Origin: Peptococcaceae bacterium
Lineage (GTDB): Bacteria > Bacillota > DSM-12270 > Thermacetogeniales > Thermacetogeniaceae
Assembly (NCBI GenBank): GCA_023249405.1
Contig: JAHFCR010000019.1
Coordinates: 1 to 49,002, forward strand
Length of the DNA stretch: 49,002 bases
Direction of reading: 5' to 3'
Positions 44,468 through 49,002 of the stretch are shown here, piece after piece (the first letter of the stretch is position 1; each line of letters opens with the position of its first letter). Both the position numbers and the translations under genes were made by a program. The notes under the pieces were generated by a model. That model saw only the letters and a list, made by a program, of their open reading frames with translations. It made no database searches and had not been told where the DNA came from.

Positions 44468-45604
44468 ATGGTGGATGGAGATCGCGGTTCATATCAATAC
44501 GTGTTAGCGATTTTACTGATACTCTATATCGGCGTCATGGCAATAATCAACATGGTGACTCCCAGCAGGGTGTTTTCAGAATCGGAGAATCGCATGTTGG
44601 AGCAGGCGCCGCACTTCTCCCTGGCTAACTTGATCCAAGGCAAGTACACCTCGGCTTATGAAAAATATATCGCGGACCAGTTTCCCTGGCGGGATGGCTG
44701 GATCGGAGTCCGATCGGAAGCCGAGCGGGTGTTGGGCCGAAACGAGAGCAACGGCGTTTACCTGGGTAGAGACGGCTACCTGCTGCAAAAATTCACTGAG
44801 CCGAGCGATGAGGTTTTTCAGAGCAAGGTGGCCGACCTCAACGCTATAGCCGCTTCCCTGCCCGGGCTGCGCAAGTACCTGCTGCTGGCGCCCACCTCGG
44901 TCAAGATACTGGCCGACAAACTGCCGGCGAATGCTCCCGTGGATGATGAACTGGTCTGTTTGAACAGGGTCCGGAGATCGCTCGACAAGAGCATCACCTG
45001 CGTGGATGTCTACGATGCCCTATACTCCAGAAAGGAAGAGGATATCTACTATAAGACTGACCACCACTGGACGACCAGGGGCGCATACTACGCCTACCAG
45101 CGGCTCGGTGAGGTGATGGGGTTCACGCCGCACGATCAGAGCTACTTTCGGATCGCCAGGGTTACGGACAGCTTCTATGGGTCGTTGTATTCAACGGGAG
45201 GTTTCAGGAATCTGCAACCAGATGCCATCGATCTGTATCTGCCCAGGGTTCCGGAACAGTATCAGGTCTACTACTACGATGATCAGAAGGCCACTGATTC
45301 TCTCTATGCACTGGAGAATCTCGATAAAAAAGATAAATATGCCGTGTTTCTGGATGGTAACAAATCGCTGATCAAAATCACCACCAACGCCGACAGCCAG
45401 AGAAAATTGCTGTTGCTGAAGGATTCTTACGCTAACTGCCTGATTCCATTTTTAACAGGCCATTTCCGGGAGATCTATGTGGTGGATCCGCGGTATTACA
45501 GCGATAGCCTGAGCGATCTGGCAAAGACCAGCGGGGTCACCGATCTGCTCATGCTCTACAACGTCAATACCTTTTTCGGAGATGCATCTGATAATGTCTC
45601 TTGA
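44468..45604 (+). CDS. DHHW-family protein (AlgX/AlgJ-like O-acetyltransferase partner)
   Basis: 378 residues: N-terminal signal anchor, then SGNH-like/ALGX fold with SENRMLEQAPHFS near 25, FTEPSDE, the KTDHHWTTRGAYYAYQRLG motif (DHHW, catalytic Asp/His) near 197, and LLLKDSYANCLIPFL near 320 carrying the nucleophile Ser. Such proteins take acetyl from the MBOAT partner and place it on the polymer. ATG 44468 chosen for GGGGGA 5 bases upstream; GTG 44435 is an alternative. Past the stop the sequence changes abruptly (see the remnant entry). Confidence 0.87.
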   Translation: MVDGDRGSYQYVLAILLILYIGVMAIINMVTPSRVFSESENRMLEQAPHFSLANLIQGKYTSAYEKYIADQFPWRDGWIGVRSEAERVLGRNESNGVYLGRDGYLLQKFTEPSDEVFQSKVADLNAIAASLPGLRKYLLLAPTSVKILADKLPANAPVDDELVCLNRVRRSLDKSITCVDVYDALYSRKEEDIYYKTDHHWTTRGAYYAYQRLGEVMGFTPHDQSYFRIARVTDSFYGSLYSTGGFRNLQPDAIDLYLPRVPEQYQVYYYDDQKATDSLYALENLDKKDKYAVFLDGNKSLIKITTNADSQRKLLLLKDSYANCLIPFLTGHFREIYVVDPRYYSDSLSDLAKTSGVTDLLMLYNVNTFFGDASDNVS

Positions 45605-45787
45605 CTGCTCCTGATATGAGCTACGGGTGCCCCTGGCCGCATCCGGATGGCAGTCCGCAGATGGGGGGATGTGTCTCGCTGGTGCCACTTGAGCAGCAGC
45701 GTTCCAGGCAGTTCGATCCCCGGGCATATGGCCACCGCTGCTGCTGCCAGGATGATCGTGCAGCAGGCGCGGAAACGCCTAAGGCGG
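45605..45787 (-). pseudogene. Possible remnant of an ABC-importer permease gene
   Basis: Just after the substrate-binding protein stop, a minus-strand frame reads RLRRFRACCTIILAAAAVAIC, like the first membrane helix of a permease, and stays open to the edge of the DHHW gene with no start or full domain. In intact NitT/TauT/SsuA-type operons a permease and an ATPase gene follow the binding protein; none is here. I infer a truncated permease. The match is short, so it may be chance in GC-rich DNA. Confidence 0.3.
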
Positions 45788-46801
45788 TTACTTCATACCC
45801 GCTACTGCTGCCCGGGCAAATTGCTGATTCACCAGTATGGCCGGGTCTACGGGCTGATCGATCATCCCGGACTGCATCATGATCTCCTCCATACGGGCGA
45901 AGTCCTGATACTCCAGGATTGGAGTGGCTTTCCAGATTTCCTGACTCTTATAGCGGGCCGTCACCTTGATCAGCAGGTCCAGGTCCGAGTCCGGGAAGAA
46001 CTGCTGGATCGCCGTGGCGATCTCCTTTGGGGAATGGCTAACCACCCACTGCTGACCCATATAGAGGCCGTTGGCCATGCGCTGGACAGCATCCGGATGT
46101 CGCTCGACAAAGCTCTTGCTGGCTATTAACCCGGTGCAGGGAACCTCGCCGCCGTCCTGGCCCAGAGAGGTGATGGCGCAGCCTTCTCTCTGACTTTCCA
46201 TCAGGCTGACGGCGGGCTCTGGCAGAACTGCGTAGTCTCCGGCGCCGTTGACGAAGGATGCGGCAGTAGCGGTGGGCTGCAGGCCGGTGATAATGGTGAC
46301 GTCCTTGCCGGGCTGCAGGCCATGTTGTCTGAGAGCATACTCCAGCACCATCTCCGGCATCCCGCCGGGCTGGCTGCAGATGATAGTCTTGCCCTTCAGA
46401 CCCTCCCACTTAAAATCCCCCTCTGGTTTGCGGCCAACCAGGAACGAGCCGTCCCGCCCAGTCACTGCCGCAAAGTTGATGACGTAGTTGTCCCGGCCCT
46501 GTTTGTAGATATAGACAGTAGGATCGGGGCTGCACAGGCTGATGTCTGCGGCGTTGGACAGCAGGGCGGTCATGGCTCGATCGGTATCCTGCACCGTAGA
46601 GATCTCCAGGTCCAGCCCCTGATCCCGGAAAAACCCCTGTGTCATTGCCACATAGACGGGCGCGTTGAAGATAGAATGCACCGTCTCACGATAGCGCACC
46701 CTGATAACGGGCGGCCCTGCCTGCCTGCCTGTACACCCGGTCAATCCAGACAGCAGAATCAGCATCAGGGCGATACCGCCAACAAGCTTAAACCTTTTCA
46801 C
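45788..46801 (-). CDS. ABC-transporter substrate-binding lipoprotein (SsuA/THI5-like)
   Basis: 337 residues: lipoprotein signal with lipobox LTGC near residue 22, then an NMT1/THI5-like fold (FNAPVYVAMTQGFFRDQGLDLEIST; GKTIICSQPGGMPEMVLEYALRQHGLQPGKDVTII; VNGAGDYAVLPEPAVSLM). It binds a small solute (nitrate/sulfonate/taurine or pyrimidine-type) outside the membrane. No permease or ATPase gene follows, so import would need partners elsewhere. GTG start chosen because AGGAGGGG lies 5-9 bases upstream; the longer frame to 46834 lacks a site. Confidence 0.85.
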   Translation of the reverse strand: MKRFKLVGGIALMLILLSGLTGCTGRQAGPPVIRVRYRETVHSIFNAPVYVAMTQGFFRDQGLDLEISTVQDTDRAMTALLSNAADISLCSPDPTVYIYKQGRDNYVINFAAVTGRDGSFLVGRKPEGDFKWEGLKGKTIICSQPGGMPEMVLEYALRQHGLQPGKDVTIITGLQPTATAASFVNGAGDYAVLPEPAVSLMESQREGCAITSLGQDGGEVPCTGLIASKSFVERHPDAVQRMANGLYMGQQWVVSHSPKEIATAIQQFFPDSDLDLLIKVTARYKSQEIWKATPILEYQDFARMEEIMMQSGMIDQPVDPAILVNQQFARAAVAGMK

Positions 46802-46971
46802 CCCAACCCCTCCTAGTTGAAACTGCTGTAACATTCTATGACTCGACCGGGAGGGGTGTTATTATTGGGCAGCGGCAATTATTAGCTGATCAGGAGGGGG
46901 AATTGGAAAATTCTCTGCAGGAGCCTGGTGCCAGGAAGAGGGACGGGCAATCGCCCGGTGGAATAGATGGT

Positions 46972-47445
46972 TCACTTACAGACCAGCAGCATGGGGATAT
47001 AGCGGATGCCGTCCTGCAACTGTTCTTTGTCAGTCTGGACGAATCCTAATCTGGCGTAGACGGGCACTGCAAAGGGGCTGGCATTAACCGACAGATACTC
47101 GAACCCCCTGCGTTTGCTGCATTTGACGATGGCCCGCCGGATCAACTCCCGGGCAATTCCTCTGCGCTGGTATTCCTTGTCCACAAAGAGCAGGCAGATG
47201 TGCTCATGGCCTCTGACCTCGATCGCTCCCACGATCAGGCCTCCGGCCTTGGCCGTCAGGACGAAATTATGGCCGAGCAGGGAGCGCAGATCGATGGCGT
47301 CCGGCTCGGTATAGGCCATGAAGGTGTCGATGCCCTCGCTTGTATAGCCTGGGGCCACGAACTCGCTGAACACCCGTGACACCAGATCGGAGATGGCTTT
47401 CTCCTCGCCATCCCTCATCATACCGTAGACGATCTTAGCGCTCAT
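46972..47445 (-). CDS. GNAT-family N-acetyltransferase
   Basis: 157 residues with the GNAT acetyl-CoA loop in VDKEYQRRGIARELIRRAI near residue 92-110 (Q/R-x-x-G-x-G/A form) and a later YLSVNASPFAVPVYARLGFVQTD. The acceptor is unknown. It ends 137 bases from the substrate-binding gene and starts 8 bases after the nucleotidyltransferase stop, so the two are probably co-transcribed. Confidence 0.88.
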   Translation of the reverse strand: MSAKIVYGMMRDGEEKAISDLVSRVFSEFVAPGYTSEGIDTFMAYTEPDAIDLRSLLGHNFVLTAKAGGLIVGAIEVRGHEHICLLFVDKEYQRRGIARELIRRAIVKCSKRRGFEYLSVNASPFAVPVYARLGFVQTDKEQLQDGIRYIPMLLVCK

Positions 47446-47453
47446 CGGACTTC

Positions 47454-47897
47454 CTAGAGGGCCTCCTCGATCACTTCGTCCAGATATTTTTCCAGAAAAG
47501 GCCTGAAATCGGCCGTCCGTCGCATGACCTCTTCCTCGTAGGATTCCTTAAATTCTGGGCTGCTGCAATAGATGCACTCTCCGCAGACGGCGTTGGCCTG
47601 AAAAACGGAGTGGGTCTCCTGGAGCAAAACCAGATCCAATGAAAATGGGGAGAATATTTCAGCCAATGCGATATAAAGGTCGCCATATAGATTGGGGCGC
47701 TCTTTAGGGCTTGGCAGGCAGCCCTTGAATACAACCCCCAGATCCAGGTCGGACATGGGGTCGCTGGCCTCAGGTTGTTGGCCGTCCAGCAGATGCCATC
47801 CGGCTTCGGCCTGGGACCCGAAAAGGTACATCAGGGCTACACCATAGCTATCTGCAATTTTTATGATGCTGTTATGCCTATCTGCTTTACTATGCAT
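47454..47897 (-). CDS. MNT-type nucleotidyltransferase-fold protein
   Basis: 147 residues with the minimal nucleotidyltransferase motif GSQ...DLDLGV (GSQAEAG near residue 27, then SDLDLGVV near 48), a long insert between the two halves, and a CxxC-like pair (CGECIYC near 104). This is the MNT family of AMP-transferring antitoxins, usually paired with HEPN; no HEPN gene is adjacent, and the neighbour is a GNAT gene instead. A role as antitoxin is therefore not supported. Confidence 0.75.
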   Translation of the reverse strand: MHSKADRHNSIIKIADSYGVALMYLFGSQAEAGWHLLDGQQPEASDPMSDLDLGVVFKGCLPSPKERPNLYGDLYIALAEIFSPFSLDLVLLQETHSVFQANAVCGECIYCSSPEFKESYEEEVMRRTADFRPFLEKYLDEVIEEAL

Positions 47898-47976
47898 TGC
47901 GCATTCACCTGATTATCAGTATACCATTATTTAACATGATTGGGGAGCGCGGTCGCTTCCGGTGCTTTTTTTACGT

Positions 47977-48636
47977 TCAGCGATGTTGTGCTACGTAAAT
48001 ATAGTCCGGCTCCCCGCGGCTGCACTCCACTCGATACTCTTTGACATGATCAAAGAACCTGGCGAGGCGGTTATGAAACTCGATCGACCGGGCGGCGCTC
48101 CAGAAGGCGGCAATGCCAGACGGATTGAGAATCTTGGCAATAGATTGCAGGCCATCCTCTGTGTATAGATGATCATTTGATTCCGTGACAGTCCATTCCG
48201 GGCCATTATCAATGTCTAAACAGATGGCATCAAACGTCTCCTTCGTATGATCGAGCCATGTCAGTAAATCGCCTGGTATAATTCGAATTCGGGAATCGCT
48301 CAGGTAATTGCCCATGAGCCGTGAAATGTGGGCATAGTTCCATTCAATTATCTTCGGTTCGATCTCCAGTACGACAACTTCACCGAGACGAGGCTCTCGA
48401 AGTGCTTCCTGCAGGGAAAATCCGGCCCCCAATCCGCCGATCAGAACCTTTCTGGGATTCTCCGACAAGCTCAAAGGGATGGAAACCAATTGCCGTTCCG
48501 ATTTGCCGTTGTATGTCGCTACCAGAAATGTCCCGTTGCTGATGATTTCGTAGTCGTGGCCGCGGCGCTGCAATTGCAACTCTCCCCTATTGGTCGAGCA
48601 CCGTTCAACGACCTCCACGCTGGTCTGCATAAGCAT
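47977..48636 (-). CDS. Spermidine-synthase-like methyltransferase-fold protein
   Basis: 219 residues with a Rossmann-fold SAM/dcSAM site: IGGLGAGFSLQEAL near 68 (motif I), VVVLEIEPKIIEW near 86, and CLDIDNGPEW near 137. Such proteins are spermidine synthases or related aminopropyl- or methyltransferases; a strict D-D pair as in SpeE is present as LDIDNG, but the N-terminal SpeE beta domain is short. The start is uncertain: a longer frame to 48699 crosses a TATAAT-like -10 box on the minus strand (48673-48678), so the ATG at 48636 is preferred. Confidence 0.75.
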   Translation of the reverse strand: MLMQTSVEVVERCSTNRGELQLQRRGHDYEIISNGTFLVATYNGKSERQLVSIPLSLSENPRKVLIGGLGAGFSLQEALREPRLGEVVVLEIEPKIIEWNYAHISRLMGNYLSDSRIRIIPGDLLTWLDHTKETFDAICLDIDNGPEWTVTESNDHLYTEDGLQSIAKILNPSGIAAFWSAARSIEFHNRLARFFDHVKEYRVECSRGEPDYIYVAQHR

Positions 48637-48851
48637 GAAGAAAGCGCCCCATTCTATAAACCTTTTTCTTCCATTATACCACCTGCGCCGCTTTATCAAG
48701 ATGGCCTGCCAGGGGAATTGCCAGGTATCCTGGCCGTCTGATTTAAAAAAGTTTTAACATATGCCATGCAACTGCTCTGATTTTAAGAGAACTGTGGTCG
48801 GACTCATCAGCCCCACTCCTCATTTTCTATGGTTGAACGATATCGAATTGT

Positions 48852-49002
48852 TCACTCGCCCCAGACAACCAGAATAACCTTGGAGATTTTTGACATCAGC
48901 GCTTCCGGTCTGGTCCAGTACTTCTCGGGGCAGTTGTTGATAACCTCAAACATATCTAGCAGGAACTTGTAATATATTGTCGAAGTACCCATTAAAACCA
49001 TA
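48852..49002 (-). CDS. C-terminal part of an unidentified protein
   Basis: A minus-strand frame that ends at TGA 48852-48854 and runs off the window edge. The 49 visible residues include YYKFLLDMFEVINNCPEKYWTR and end in KVILVVWGE; no family is certain. An ATG lies at the very edge, so it is either a truncated longer gene or a 49-residue ORF. Confidence 0.55.
   Translation of the reverse strand, partial: MVLMGTSTIYYKFLLDMFEVINNCPEKYWTRPEALMSKISKVILVVWGE

Noticed and set aside
47454-47897. Toxin-antitoxin (HEPN/MNT) pair
   Set aside because: No HEPN partner is adjacent; the next gene is a GNAT gene. GNAT-type toxins pair with RHH antitoxins, not MNT.

Overview
The window reads as chromosomal DNA of a GC-rich, endospore-forming, anaerobic Firmicute, most like the Peptococcaceae/Desulfotomaculum relatives in Clostridia. 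The pointers are a GerW-type sporulation gene, a T-box-controlled glyQS operon, a ccpN - PPDK regulatory protein - ppdK run, the dgt-dnaG-sigA macrodomain, DegS/DegU-type signalling, and a probable selenoprotein. This placement is inferred from gene content, not from a ribosomal marker.

Layout. 1-3,010: an Nfu-like Fe-S protein whose CxxC motif is written Cys-x-x-UGA, an uncharacterised minus-strand gene, an FmdB zinc-ribbon gene, a small ORF and a YetF-type membrane protein. 3,080-6,370: a phosphohexomutase homologue with altered active-site loops, then a DegS/DegU-type two-component pair. 6,420-9,950: a small glycosyltransferase-like gene and a comFA/comFC-type pair. 10,040-13,560: DUF1614 membrane protein, then minus-strand genes: a cyclodeaminase-family gene and an ECF sigma - anti-sigma - DUF2953 - gerW operon. 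13,810-19,570: rmuC, a P2-type cation ATPase behind a structured leader, and two TrkA-like regulators. 19,640-22,330: membrane glycosyltransferase and recO. 22,560-31,030: DUF4342 gene, T-box, glyQ, glyS, ccpN, PPDK regulatory protein and ppdK. 31,170-37,160: PAS/HD-GYP gene and DUF2225 gene behind a c-di-GMP-I riboswitch, a winged-helix gene and a flavin reductase. 37,249-41,400: dGTPase, dnaG, sigA. 41,700-45,600: SGNH hydrolase, DUF4358 lipoprotein, MBOAT acyltransferase and DHHW protein, a polysaccharide O-acetylation cassette. 45,600-49,002: remnant of an ABC importer operon, GNAT, nucleotidyltransferase, spermidine-synthase-like methyltransferase and the end of another gene.

How the parts fit. 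Glycine supply is sensed by the T-box ahead of glyQS. CcpN and the PPDK regulatory protein belong to the control of pyruvate/PEP interconversion by PPDK. A c-di-GMP-I aptamer with its own terminator precedes a gene pair that ends in a c-di-GMP phosphodiesterase-type HD-GYP protein, which suggests a feedback circuit. The P-type ATPase and the two TrkA-like proteins probably serve cation homeostasis.

The most notable observations are: (i) the UGA-containing Nfu gene with a GGUC-loop hairpin 3' of the UGA; (ii) the c-di-GMP riboswitch/HD-GYP circuit; (iii) a family of dispersed, structured, non-coding elements that has settled in regulatory leaders, including the glyQS T-box and the gap between the riboswitch terminator and its gene, and that forms the tail of recO; (iv) a pseudoknot-capable leader ahead of the cation ATPase; (v) a phosphohexomutase lacking its phosphoserine and a metal ligand; and (vi) ccpN apparently lacking a standard start codon.
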